Shown here piece by piece: positions 8,253 to 16,816 of a stretch of DNA of 64,000 bases. A program made the position numbers and the translations under genes. The stretch lies in contig NZ_QQPQ01000006.1 in NCBI RefSeq assembly GCF_003346715.1, positions 1 to 64,000 on the forward strand, read 5' to 3'. Source of the stretch: Oceanispirochaeta sp. M1 (lineage in GTDB: Bacteria > Spirochaetota > Spirochaetia > DSM-2461). The notes beneath the pieces are model-generated. The model was given only the letters and a program-made list of their open reading frames with translations, was not told where the DNA came from and searched no databases. The first letter of the stretch is position 1; each line of letters opens with the position of its first letter.

Positions 8253-9085
8253 TTAAGAAATCTCTTCCTGAAAGGATTCTCCGGACTTTAGCTCTTCTAC
8301 TGTTTCTATTACTGGCTATCGGACCCCTGTACTGGATCTTTGTTACAAGCATCAAGGGACCTAAGGAAATATATACATGGCCTCTTCGATACTGGCCTGA
8401 AAACCCGACTCTGGAGAGTTACAGGAAACTGTTTTCTTTTTCGAGTTTCGGCCGATATTTTCTGAATTCAATAACCATCTCTCTCTGTGCATCTTTTGCG
8501 GCAATGATGGTTTCTGTTTCAAGCGGTTTTGCTCTAAGCCGTTACAAGGTAAAAAAAGTGAAGGGGCGGCTGCTTCTGTCCCTCTATTTCACTCAGACAA
8601 TACCTACATTCATCCTTATGGTTCCTCTGTTTACCACTCTTTCAAAGATGGGTCTGATCGACAGCCTCCCAATGCTGGGGATTGTCTATGTGGCAACAGT
8701 CGTAGCCTTTTCCACCATAATGGCCAAGAGTTTTTTTGACCGTATTCCTGCAAGTCTTGAAGAGGCCGCAATGATTGATGGATGCAGTACAATGCAATCT
8801 CTGTTTCATGTCATTTTACCCGTAACTCTGCCAGGTATGGCGGCTATATTCAGTTTTGCATTCATCAATATCTGGAATGAACTCTTCCTGGCAGTAATGC
8901 TGCTCTTTTCTGATGAAAAAATGACAGTTCCCGTAGCCTTGAACTCCTTTATTTCTAAAGCTGGAATAAGTTGGGACGTCATGAGTGCCGGAATAATAAT
9001 AGCTCTTCTTCCAACTATGCTTGTATTCGGAATAGGTCAGAAATATATTGTTGCCGGATTAACCGAAGGGAGCGTAAAGGGATGA
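8249..9085 (+). CDS. Sugar ABC transporter permease (MalG/UgpE-like)
   Basis: A 278-residue partner permease with an N-terminal membrane segment ('LALLLFLLLAIGPLYWIFVTS'), further helices, and the EAA motif 'SLEEAAMIDGCSTMQSLFHVILPVTLPG' near residue 170. It overlaps the upstream permease by four bases (ATGA), and GGAGG precedes its start. It also overlaps the next gene by ATGA. No ATPase is encoded in this operon, so a shared MsmK/UgpC-type ATPase encoded elsewhere would have to energise it. Confidence 0.93.
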   Translation: MIKKSLPERILRTLALLLFLLLAIGPLYWIFVTSIKGPKEIYTWPLRYWPENPTLESYRKLFSFSSFGRYFLNSITISLCASFAAMMVSVSSGFALSRYKVKKVKGRLLLSLYFTQTIPTFILMVPLFTTLSKMGLIDSLPMLGIVYVATVVAFSTIMAKSFFDRIPASLEEAAMIDGCSTMQSLFHVILPVTLPGMAAIFSFAFINIWNELFLAVMLLFSDEKMTVPVALNSFISKAGISWDVMSAGIIIALLPTMLVFGIGQKYIVAGLTEGSVKG

Positions 9086-10260
9086 GCCTGATACCTGATA
9101 CAATTGATAATATTACAGCCATTCTGCATCACCAGGGAGAGGAAAATCAGCCATTCGGTGCTGTAAGCCCTCCAATTTTTCAAAGTTCTATATTTTGTTA
9201 TTCATCCTATGATGATTTTCAGAAGGCCCTGGCTGATGAGAGTAAAAGTTTTTTATACAGCAGGGGAAACAATCCGACTGTCAATCTTCTCGAAGATAAA
9301 GTAGCTGCTCTTGAAAAAGGGGGCAGGGCAAAGCTTGTCTCCTCGGGGGTTGCCGCCATGACTATGGCTGTTTCAGCTTTCCTGAAACAGGGAGATCATA
9401 TAATTGCTGTTGAAGACTGTTATACCTGGACCAGATATCTGGCTGATACCTATCTGAAGCGTTTCGGAATTGAATGCACATTTGTAGAGGGATCCTGTCT
9501 TGACGATTTTGAACAGGCTGTCCGCCCTGAAACAAAAATGATTATTCTGGAGAGTCCCACCACCTTTACCTTTAAACTGCAGAATCTGAAAGAGATTGCC
9601 TATTTTGCCCGGGGTAAAGGGATTAAAACGGTGATTGATAACACATGGGCAACTCCGCTTTTTCAAAATCCCCTTGACATGGGAATTGATATTGTAACCC
9701 ATTCTGTTTCCAAGTATCTGGGAGGCAACTCGGATGTTGTCGGTGGAATCATAATAGGAAGTAATGATGATGTTAAGAAAATATTCAATGATGAATTCCT
9801 TGTAAACGGACCGGCTCCCGATCCAATAATGGCCTGGCTTGTTTTGCGCAGCCTCAGAACCTTACATATTCGTATGCCTGTTCATTTTGAGAATGCAAAG
9901 ACTCTCTGTGGTTTTCTTGCGGATCATCCAAAAGTGGAGTCTGTCCTATATCCTTTTCTTCCGGAATTTCCCCAATATGACCTGGCCTGCCTTCAAATGA
10001 GGGGCGGATCCGGTCTGTTCTCATTCAGATTGAAAAGTAGATATCTCGAGGATATTAAACGCTTCACTAATACTCTTAAATACTTTAAAAGAGCCGTCAG
10101 CTGGGGTGGATATGAAAGCCTTGTTTTTCCGGCTGCTGTAAAATGGGATGATAATGACGAGATCCCTGATGATCGTATATCTCTGATCCGATGCCATGCA
10201 GGTCTGGAGGAGAGCAGTATGCTCCTTGATGATCTTTCCAGGGCTCTTGATGTGGTATAG
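9082..10260 (+). CDS. Cys/Met-metabolism-type PLP-dependent enzyme
   Basis: A 392-residue fold-type I PLP enzyme of the trans-sulfuration family (cystathionine gamma-synthase, beta- or gamma-lyase, O-acetylhomoserine sulfhydrylase). Seen: 'YSRGNNPT' near 59, Tyr114, Asp186 in 'VIDNTWATP', and the PLP lysine Lys211 in 'HSVSKYLGGNSD'. The loop after Tyr114 reads Y-T-W-T where the family usually has Y-G-G-T, so the substrate may differ from the classical enzymes. Start ATG 9082 overlaps the permease stop (ATGA) and the alpha-mannosidase follows 5 bases on. Its place inside a sugar uptake operon is unusual. I do not assign a specific reaction. Confidence 0.85.
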   Translation: MSLIPDTIDNITAILHHQGEENQPFGAVSPPIFQSSIFCYSSYDDFQKALADESKSFLYSRGNNPTVNLLEDKVAALEKGGRAKLVSSGVAAMTMAVSAFLKQGDHIIAVEDCYTWTRYLADTYLKRFGIECTFVEGSCLDDFEQAVRPETKMIILESPTTFTFKLQNLKEIAYFARGKGIKTVIDNTWATPLFQNPLDMGIDIVTHSVSKYLGGNSDVVGGIIIGSNDDVKKIFNDEFLVNGPAPDPIMAWLVLRSLRTLHIRMPVHFENAKTLCGFLADHPKVESVLYPFLPEFPQYDLACLQMRGGSGLFSFRLKSRYLEDIKRFTNTLKYFKRAVSWGGYESLVFPAAVKWDDNDEIPDDRISLIRCHAGLEESSMLLDDLSRALDVV

Positions 10261-10265
10261 TCCGG

Positions 10266-13200
10266 ATGCTCTATAAAAAAACCGAAGCAAGAATCAGGCA
10301 GTATCTCTCTTTCCTTGATTCCAGAAAATACACTGAACTCCGGGATGAGAACGGCAGCGCGATCACCCTGGACTGGGAATATGGGGTGACTGATACTATT
10401 TTTCGTCAGGTACCTGATGATGCCGAAATTTCATGGAATTCCATCTCAGCATTCCCTTATGCATGGGGTGAGGAAAACAAGACCTGGTGGTTCCGGGCTC
10501 AATTTGAAAATACAGAAGGTGTTCCAGTCAATGATATTTTTCTGAGGGCCGACACTCAAACTGATACACTGGTTTTCCTCTCAGGGATTCCGGCGGGTGC
10601 TTTGAATCCTTTTCATAAGAAACTCAGGCTGAATGAAAAATTTGAGGAAGATGGCAAAATAGGTTTTGCTCTTGAAGCCTGGGCGGGCCATCTGTTTCCG
10701 GGATACCATCCTGATGACGGCCCCCGGGTTATGACCACTGTGGCAATGAGGCAGAAATCCTATCCTCTAATATTTGAAGAGCCTCGGCTTCTTATTAAAA
10801 ATGCCCCGGTCTACGATCTTTATTATAATGCTAAGGTTCTCTTCGAGACAGCGTCTCTTCAGGAAGAGGGCAGTCTGCTGAGAACCCGTCTATATGGTGA
10901 GTTGTTCAAAGCTCTTATTCAGCTTGATTTTACATCAGGGGATGAGGATCTATCTACTAAATGTCTGGACCTCGGAAATAAAGTTTCATCTCTTTTAGAG
11001 CGTAAAAATGGAACCCTGGCACCCAGAATTTTCTCTCAGGGGAATGCCCATCTGGATCATGCCTGGCTCTGGCCCCTATCAGAAACATCCAGGAAATGTG
11101 CGCGGACCTGTGCCAATATGGCCTCTTATCTGGAAGAGTTCCCCGAATTCAGATTTTTGTTTTCACAGCCCGTACAGATGCTTGATCTAAAGGAAAATTA
11201 TCCGGATATCTTTCTGAGGGTCAAAGCTGCTTTTGACAGAGGGCAGTGGGAACCTAACGGAGGGATGTGGGTCGAAGCAGACTGTAATCTATCGGGGGGA
11301 GAATCTTTAATCAGACAGTTTCTTATCGGGCGTCAGACCACAAGAGAGCTCTTTGGATATACCTCTGATGTGTTGTGGCTCCCTGATGTTTTCGGTTATA
11401 CAGCCGGATTGCCGCAGATCTTGAAGGGCTGCGGTATCAGGAGATTTATCACAAGCAAAATCAGCTGGAATGATACAACCCGTTTTCCCTATGATCTATT
11501 CCGCTGGGAAGGGATAGATGGTACAGAAATCCCGACTCATTTTATCACAACGGCCTATGAAGGGAGAAATAATCCCGAGCAGATCCTGGAGTCCTGGAAC
11601 AAGGTTCAGCATAAGGAGTGCCAGGAGAGTCTTTATCGTTCCATCGGTGAGGGTGACGGCGGTGGTGGAACCATGAGATCTGATCTAGAAATGATGAGAA
11701 GGATGAATGACCTGCAGGGACTGCCGCGGAACAGCTGGTCAGGACTATCGGAATCTCTGGATGAAATAGGAAAGAATGAAGAAGAACTGCCGGTTTTCAG
11801 GGGTGAACTGTATCTTGAACTTCATAGAGGGACATACACCACCCAGGCCGGAATTAAGCGTTTCAACAGAAAACTTGAATATAAAATACGTGAACTTGAA
11901 CTGAAAGAGGTTCGTCTCTTTCTCCAGAACTCTGAAGAGGGCAGGCAGGTCATCGAAAAACATAAGGATCAGCTCAGAGAGTGTTGGAAAACTCTTCTGA
12001 CAATGCAGTTTCACGATATTCTTCCTGGAACTTCCATACGTCAGGTCAATGTAGAGGCCCTGGAGCAATATGGAAGGCTTGAAGAAAGGATGGATGAACT
12101 CGGGAATGAGACCGATGAGGTCCTTATCTCTGATAAGGAATCAAAAGAGCTGACTTTTTCTAATTCCCTTCCCTTTGACAGAATTACCACCCTCAGAGTT
12201 GACAGTAATAATGAGGGCTCCTCCTTTCCCGTTCAGACCTTGGTTGATCAGAATGGTAAGGATTATACGGCAGCCAGAGTGTCTCTGAAGGGCCTGTCTT
12301 TAGGGGGGGCTGATAATCTTTGCAAAGATTACATCTCCGAAGAAGAGAGCCCTGTGCTGCAGGATCATATGATCCTGTCACCCTATTATTCTATAGCTCT
12401 TGATAATGAGGGAGGATTTTCCTCCTTCGTGATGAAAGAATCGGGAAGGGAGCTCATATCTCCAGATCGCTCTTTTAATGAGTTTCTCTATTGTGAGGAT
12501 TTTCCGGTTAACTGGGATGCCTGGGATATTGAGGAAGATTACAGGTTGAAGGAGAGAAGAATCGGAACCCTGTTAAGCCGTGAAGTTCTCTCATCGGGTA
12601 GCCTTTGCCTGCAGTTACGTCAGGTTCTGGATATTGGAGACTCATCCCTTTTAACACAGGATATTTTCTTTTACGCCCACAGTCCCAGGATCGATTTTAT
12701 CACTACTGTCGACTGGCAGGAGAGGCACAGGCTTCTGCGGGTGGATTTTCCGACATCTTTGAATTGCCGGGATGCTCTTTTTGATATTCCTTTCGGATAT
12801 GTTAAGAGAGACAGTCATACGAACTATAATCAGAATAGAGCTCAGTTTGAAGTCTGTGCACATAAGTGGGCAAGGATTGCAGATACCCGTATGCAGGCGG
12901 CAGTTCTTTCTGACTGTAAATACGGTTACCGTGTTGACGGGGGATCAATCTCTTTGACACTGCTACGTTCTCCTTCGGCTCCCGATCCTGAAGCGGATCG
13001 GGGTATTCATGAGTTTACATACTCTTTTTATCCCGATGAGAGTGACGATATTTCTGCAGTGATAAAAGAGGGTTGGGATCTGAACATACCTGCCCAGTCA
13101 CTCGGGATAAGTAGATCAAAACTGTTTCAAGACCCATTATTTCACTTTTCATCGGATGATATAATGGTGGAATCCCTGAAGATCGGTGAAGATGGGGATT

Positions 13201-13397
13201 CGGTAGTCCTGAGAGTCTGGGAGACTAAGGGTGCTCCTCTGCATACAGTGCTGAATATCAATCATTTTTTCAATTTCAGCAGTTACTGTATTACAAATAT
13301 GCTGGAGGACGAAATTTCAGGATCTGAAACACTGAGTTCTGAGTTAATTCTTGATTTCAAGAGTTTTGAGATAAAGACAATTAAATTTTACAGATAA
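10266..13397 (+). CDS. GH38 alpha-mannosidase
   Basis: A 1043-residue glycoside hydrolase family 38 enzyme; no signal peptide is seen, so it acts on imported mannosides in the cytoplasm. Zinc and catalytic motifs are present in order: 'AHLDHAWLWP' with ligands His262 and Asp264, 'WLPDVFGYTAGLPQIL' with nucleophile Asp374 (also a zinc ligand in the family), and 'MQFHDILPGTS' with ligand His583. A middle helical domain follows, then the C-terminal beta-sandwich. Length is normal for bacterial GH38. It is the last gene of the operon, starting 5 bases after the PLP enzyme, and is convergent with the second Gfo/Idh gene. Confidence 0.93.
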   Translation: MLYKKTEARIRQYLSFLDSRKYTELRDENGSAITLDWEYGVTDTIFRQVPDDAEISWNSISAFPYAWGEENKTWWFRAQFENTEGVPVNDIFLRADTQTDTLVFLSGIPAGALNPFHKKLRLNEKFEEDGKIGFALEAWAGHLFPGYHPDDGPRVMTTVAMRQKSYPLIFEEPRLLIKNAPVYDLYYNAKVLFETASLQEEGSLLRTRLYGELFKALIQLDFTSGDEDLSTKCLDLGNKVSSLLERKNGTLAPRIFSQGNAHLDHAWLWPLSETSRKCARTCANMASYLEEFPEFRFLFSQPVQMLDLKENYPDIFLRVKAAFDRGQWEPNGGMWVEADCNLSGGESLIRQFLIGRQTTRELFGYTSDVLWLPDVFGYTAGLPQILKGCGIRRFITSKISWNDTTRFPYDLFRWEGIDGTEIPTHFITTAYEGRNNPEQILESWNKVQHKECQESLYRSIGEGDGGGGTMRSDLEMMRRMNDLQGLPRNSWSGLSESLDEIGKNEEELPVFRGELYLELHRGTYTTQAGIKRFNRKLEYKIRELELKEVRLFLQNSEEGRQVIEKHKDQLRECWKTLLTMQFHDILPGTSIRQVNVEALEQYGRLEERMDELGNETDEVLISDKESKELTFSNSLPFDRITTLRVDSNNEGSSFPVQTLVDQNGKDYTAARVSLKGLSLGGADNLCKDYISEEESPVLQDHMILSPYYSIALDNEGGFSSFVMKESGRELISPDRSFNEFLYCEDFPVNWDAWDIEEDYRLKERRIGTLLSREVLSSGSLCLQLRQVLDIGDSSLLTQDIFFYAHSPRIDFITTVDWQERHRLLRVDFPTSLNCRDALFDIPFGYVKRDSHTNYNQNRAQFEVCAHKWARIADTRMQAAVLSDCKYGYRVDGGSISLTLLRSPSAPDPEADRGIHEFTYSFYPDESDDISAVIKEGWDLNIPAQSLGISRSKLFQDPLFHFSSDDIMVESLKIGEDGDSVVLRVWETKGAPLHTVLNINHFFNFSSYCITNMLEDEISGSETLSSELILDFKSFEIKTIKFYR

Positions 13398-13408
13398 ATT
13401 CCCGGGTT

Positions 13409-14758
13409 TCACTCAAATGAAACCTTCTTCCCGGTCTCCCATGCCTCACAGGCAGCAAAAGCCATATAGTGACTCAATGCAGACACTGATGCGGGAGACT
13501 GTGGATCGGAGCCTTTCAGTACATTGAACCAGTCATCCATGAGGGCAGAGTCTGCACCGCTGTGCCCCAGAGCTCCTGAATCAAAACTGTAAGCTTCAGA
13601 GGGGCTGCCGTCATGGAATGTCAGACTAAGCTCATGTGTATTGCCGAATTTGGCATCCAGGGTTCCTTCTGTACCGTCAATACGGAGAGTTCTGCCTTCC
13701 TCCCGGCTCATACCATGGAGGCGAAATACTGCACTTGCTCCTGAATCAAATTCTATAATACTTTCCCAGTGCTCGGGCTGATCATTATCGCAGCGGTAGA
13801 CACAGCGGCCATAGGGACCTGTCTCCAGAGCCTTCCTGACTCCCCCCGGGCTGAGGTCATCACTGATTGTACTTGTGGGCCAGTCTTTCCAGAAGTGATA
13901 TTTTTTTAATATCGGAAGGTTCCGTGATAAATCCGGATAGTGGTACATTACTTTACCTGCTAAACCAAACAGGCCCGGGAGGCGGGAAAGTGCCAGTTTC
14001 ATGGATCTTCCGTATAGATAGGTTTTTTCAGCTTCAAACTTACAGGAAGAGTACTCCGGGCAGGAAGGAGAGCAGCGTTCAGGTCTATCGAGATTCTCCA
14101 CAAATACAGATCTTTGTGCTGTACTCAATATAGAGGCTGCATTTCCGGGCATCATCCATTGAATAAGATCCAGATCGTGACAGCTCTTTGCGAGAATCAG
14201 GGGAGATGATTCCTTGCTGTTTCTCCAGTTCCCCCTGACATAGGAGTGTACATAGTGATACCAGGATACATTCTCCGCGTGATACATGGACTGTATCTTT
14301 CCCAGGCTGCCTGAGTCACAGATGTCCTTTATTTTTCTGAATAGAGGGTCATAGCGAAGGACATGACAGACAGTCAGAGTTCCTTCGGATTTTTCTGCAG
14401 CCTTCTGAATTTTTTTGATAGAATCAATATCCACGGCCATGGGTTTCTCAAGCAGTACATGGTAACCCTTTTCAAGAAAAGCCTGAGCAGGTTCAAGGTG
14501 TTGATTATCCTGAGTTGAAATAATAACAGCATCAGCTTCTATTCCGGCAGTCAGCATATCCTTCCAGTCTTCAAAACACTGTGATTCAGGAAGTTTATGT
14601 TTATCTGATAAAATCTCTCGTCTTGAGGGGATGGGGTCTGCAAGAGCAGTAAGTTCCATTGAACCTGGATTCTGTCTGATCCACTTCATATAGCCCTGTC
14701 CGCGATCTCCGGCTCCTGCCAGCATTATTCTGTATGGTTTTAAATCTGTATTACTCAT
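13409..14758 (-). CDS. Gfo/Idh/MocA-family oxidoreductase with Cys-rich insert (paralogue 2)
   Basis: A 449-residue NAD(P)-dependent oxidoreductase-type protein related to the one at 3461. The Rossmann loop is 'MLAGAGDRG' (12-20), 'EKP' is at 104-106 and 'SCHDLD' at 192-197. It repeats the cysteine pattern Cys229-x3-Cys233-x5-Cys239 and Cys319-x3-Cys323, but has a longer insert (about 240-295) between the two groups. It faces the mannosidase gene with an 11-base gap and carries the left-hand oxidoreductase's signature, so the two probably act on related sugars. Substrate unknown. Confidence 0.88.
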   Translation of the reverse strand: MSNTDLKPYRIMLAGAGDRGQGYMKWIRQNPGSMELTALADPIPSRREILSDKHKLPESQCFEDWKDMLTAGIEADAVIISTQDNQHLEPAQAFLEKGYHVLLEKPMAVDIDSIKKIQKAAEKSEGTLTVCHVLRYDPLFRKIKDICDSGSLGKIQSMYHAENVSWYHYVHSYVRGNWRNSKESSPLILAKSCHDLDLIQWMMPGNAASILSTAQRSVFVENLDRPERCSPSCPEYSSCKFEAEKTYLYGRSMKLALSRLPGLFGLAGKVMYHYPDLSRNLPILKKYHFWKDWPTSTISDDLSPGGVRKALETGPYGRCVYRCDNDQPEHWESIIEFDSGASAVFRLHGMSREEGRTLRIDGTEGTLDAKFGNTHELSLTFHDGSPSEAYSFDSGALGHSGADSALMDDWFNVLKGSDPQSPASVSALSHYMAFAACEAWETGKKVSFE

Positions 14759-14803
14759 GGCAATATGCTAAGACTCATTGGGATATTTAGCAATTATTTT
14801 TTA

Positions 14804-15412
14804 TCAGATTTCATAGACATAAACAGGGGCGTAGAGTTTGGAACCTGCATATTCTACCCTTACAGGGGTCCACCCCGGCATGGCAAAGGCAATAGATATC
14901 AATAAACAATCTTTGGGGTGATCTGTCTCAAATCGGCGGCGCAGTTTTTTCATCACAGCTCCCGACAGATAGCAGACATAGATTTCCCGGTTCTTCAGTT
15001 CTCTTTTTAGAAAATTATTTCTTGAATAGCTTATGTTGGTGTATCCTGAAATAATCGAAATATACCTACTGTAGATATAGGGGATAAGGGAGAGCTCTAT
15101 TGCCTCAATGTTTCGGGACGGGTAAGTGCGGGATAGAGACCGGGCAGCACCACCCCAGCCTGAACCAAGTTCAACAATGGTTTTACAGCCCTTCAATCTG
15201 GGATCTTCAGAATAATCTTCTAGTAATTGCAGAACAGTTTTCCTCTCCTTCCGGGATGATGGCATGGGAACAACAGTGGATATCATACTGTAGAGCAGTA
15301 TGAGTATCAGAGTCAGAAGTGTCAGTGAAAGAGTGATAAGTAAAATAATCATGGTAATTATTAAAATAACAGTTAATGGAATCACAGGACAGGGGATTGT
15401 GAACCCCGGCAT
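14804..15412 (-). CDS. Membrane-anchored SAM-methyltransferase-like protein
   Basis: A 202-residue protein. The first ~50 residues are very hydrophobic (two closely spaced membrane helices or one long anchor, rich in I/L/T). A soluble domain follows with 'KTIVELGSGWGGAARSLSRTYPSRNIEAIELS', a good motif I plus acidic end of strand 2 of class I SAM-dependent methyltransferases. Later parts are short ('EIYVCYLSGAVMKKLRRRF'), so this is a compact Rossmann core. The start is uncertain, since other in-frame starts lie within the hydrophobic stretch. The target cannot be read from sequence. Confidence 0.75.
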   Translation of the reverse strand: MPGFTIPCPVIPLTVILIITMIILLITLSLTLLTLILILLYSMISTVVPMPSSRKERKTVLQLLEDYSEDPRLKGCKTIVELGSGWGGAARSLSRTYPSRNIEAIELSLIPYIYSRYISIISGYTNISYSRNNFLKRELKNREIYVCYLSGAVMKKLRRRFETDHPKDCLLISIAFAMPGWTPVRVEYAGSKLYAPVYVYEI

Positions 15413-15530
15413 ATGATGCCGGACTGTCGGGCACGTCCCTGATACAAAAGCTGAAACAAATTCGCCCGAATATTTGAAAAAGATTAAATTTTCCAGTATT
15501 TTATTAATATACCGGAGGTCGCATTAATTT

Positions 15531-16748
15531 ATGAAACTTTACAGTAGGAACCAGGTGGTTCTTTACTCATTGGGAACAGCTCTTGTAGCCTTTCTATTAT
15601 TGTTCGGATTCGGAGTTGTCTCCTTTTCATTTGCACCGGATTCCGGAGACGAAGGGGTGAGTGAAGAATTTGTAGAGACAGGCATAATTTCAACACAGCT
15701 TAATCCCTCAATTGCATCAACTGTTGTCAGCAGCGGAGCGTACTCCGAGGATGAACTGACCAATATCCGGATTTATGAAAAGTACAATCGGGCTGTAGTC
15801 AATGTCACCACTGAAGTTGTGGGGTATAACTGGTTTCTTGAACCCATTCCTCAGGAGGGATCTTCAGGTTCCGGGTCTGTCATAGATAAGAGAGGCTTTG
15901 TGCTGACCAATAATCATGTTGTGGATAAGGCCTACAAGGTTTATATAACCCTGGCAGACGGTTCCCAGCATGAGGGAGAAGTAATTGGAACAGATTATGA
16001 GAATGATCTCTCTGTTCTGAAATTTGATCCCGGCGACAGAGATCTTGTGACTATCCCATTTGGAACTTCAGATATGCTCAAAGTGGGGCAGAAGGTTATT
16101 GCCATTGGTAATCCCTTTGCTTTTGATAGAACACTTACCACAGGGATTGTTTCCGGTCTGGGTCGTCCCCTTAAAAATCAGTCGGGTCTTGTTATCCGTG
16201 ATATGATTCAGACTGATGCTTCAATCAACCCCGGTAATTCGGGCGGTCCTCTGATCAATACAAAGGGAGAGATGATAGGAATCAACACCATGATCTATAC
16301 GCCCTCAGGCGGATCTGTTGGTGTGGGTTTTGCCATTCCTGTGGATACAGCACGACGGGTTGTTCCCGATCTTATGAAATACGGTATGGTACAGAGAGGT
16401 TGGATTGATATTGTTCCGGTGCAGCTGTTTCCTTCTCTGGTCCGTTATGCTAAATTGCCCATCTCCCAGGGGATTCTTGTCTCCAGGGTTATCAGTGGCG
16501 GGAATGCGGAAGAGTCCGGTCTGAAGGGTGGGAAATCCAGTGAGTCTGTAAGAAGCGGCAATTCGGTAATCTATCTTGGTGGTGATATCATCACTGGAAT
16601 AAATGGTGAAAAAATTGATACTCTTTCTGATTTTTACGGAGCCCTTGAAGCAACAAGTCCCGGTGACAAAATAGACGTGGAAGTTTTCAGAGACAAACAG
16701 TTAAGAACAATGCAGCTTGTTCTGTCAGAGCGTCCTTCAAATCAGTAA
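15531..16748 (+). CDS. HtrA/Deg-family serine protease, single PDZ
   Basis: A 405-residue periplasmic trypsin-like protease tethered by an N-terminal membrane segment (12-35). The catalytic triad is complete: His129 in 'TNNHVV', Asp159 in 'ENDLSVLKF', Ser237 in 'PGNSGGPL'. One PDZ domain (about 290-400) contains 'GGDIITGINGEKIDTLSDFYGAL'. It would degrade or guard against misfolded envelope proteins. A second family member with two PDZ domains lies at 56351. GGAGG lies 12 bases from the ATG, a long spacer, but an in-frame TAA just before the ATG rules out an earlier start. Confidence 0.93.
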   Translation: MKLYSRNQVVLYSLGTALVAFLLLFGFGVVSFSFAPDSGDEGVSEEFVETGIISTQLNPSIASTVVSSGAYSEDELTNIRIYEKYNRAVVNVTTEVVGYNWFLEPIPQEGSSGSGSVIDKRGFVLTNNHVVDKAYKVYITLADGSQHEGEVIGTDYENDLSVLKFDPGDRDLVTIPFGTSDMLKVGQKVIAIGNPFAFDRTLTTGIVSGLGRPLKNQSGLVIRDMIQTDASINPGNSGGPLINTKGEMIGINTMIYTPSGGSVGVGFAIPVDTARRVVPDLMKYGMVQRGWIDIVPVQLFPSLVRYAKLPISQGILVSRVISGGNAEESGLKGGKSSESVRSGNSVIYLGGDIITGINGEKIDTLSDFYGALEATSPGDKIDVEVFRDKQLRTMQLVLSERPSNQ

Positions 16749-16816
16749 ATAAAAAAAATGATTACAAAGCCTTCAGACTGAAGCATGCTAAACAGGCCGA
16801 AAGGCCGCGGAGAAAT

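Noticed and set aside
13405-13424. GGTTTCA / TGAAACC hairpin between convergent GH38 and Gfo/Idh genes
   Set aside because: Symmetric and well placed, but no T-run on either strand, and the 7-base stem overlaps a stop codon; too weak for a terminator call.
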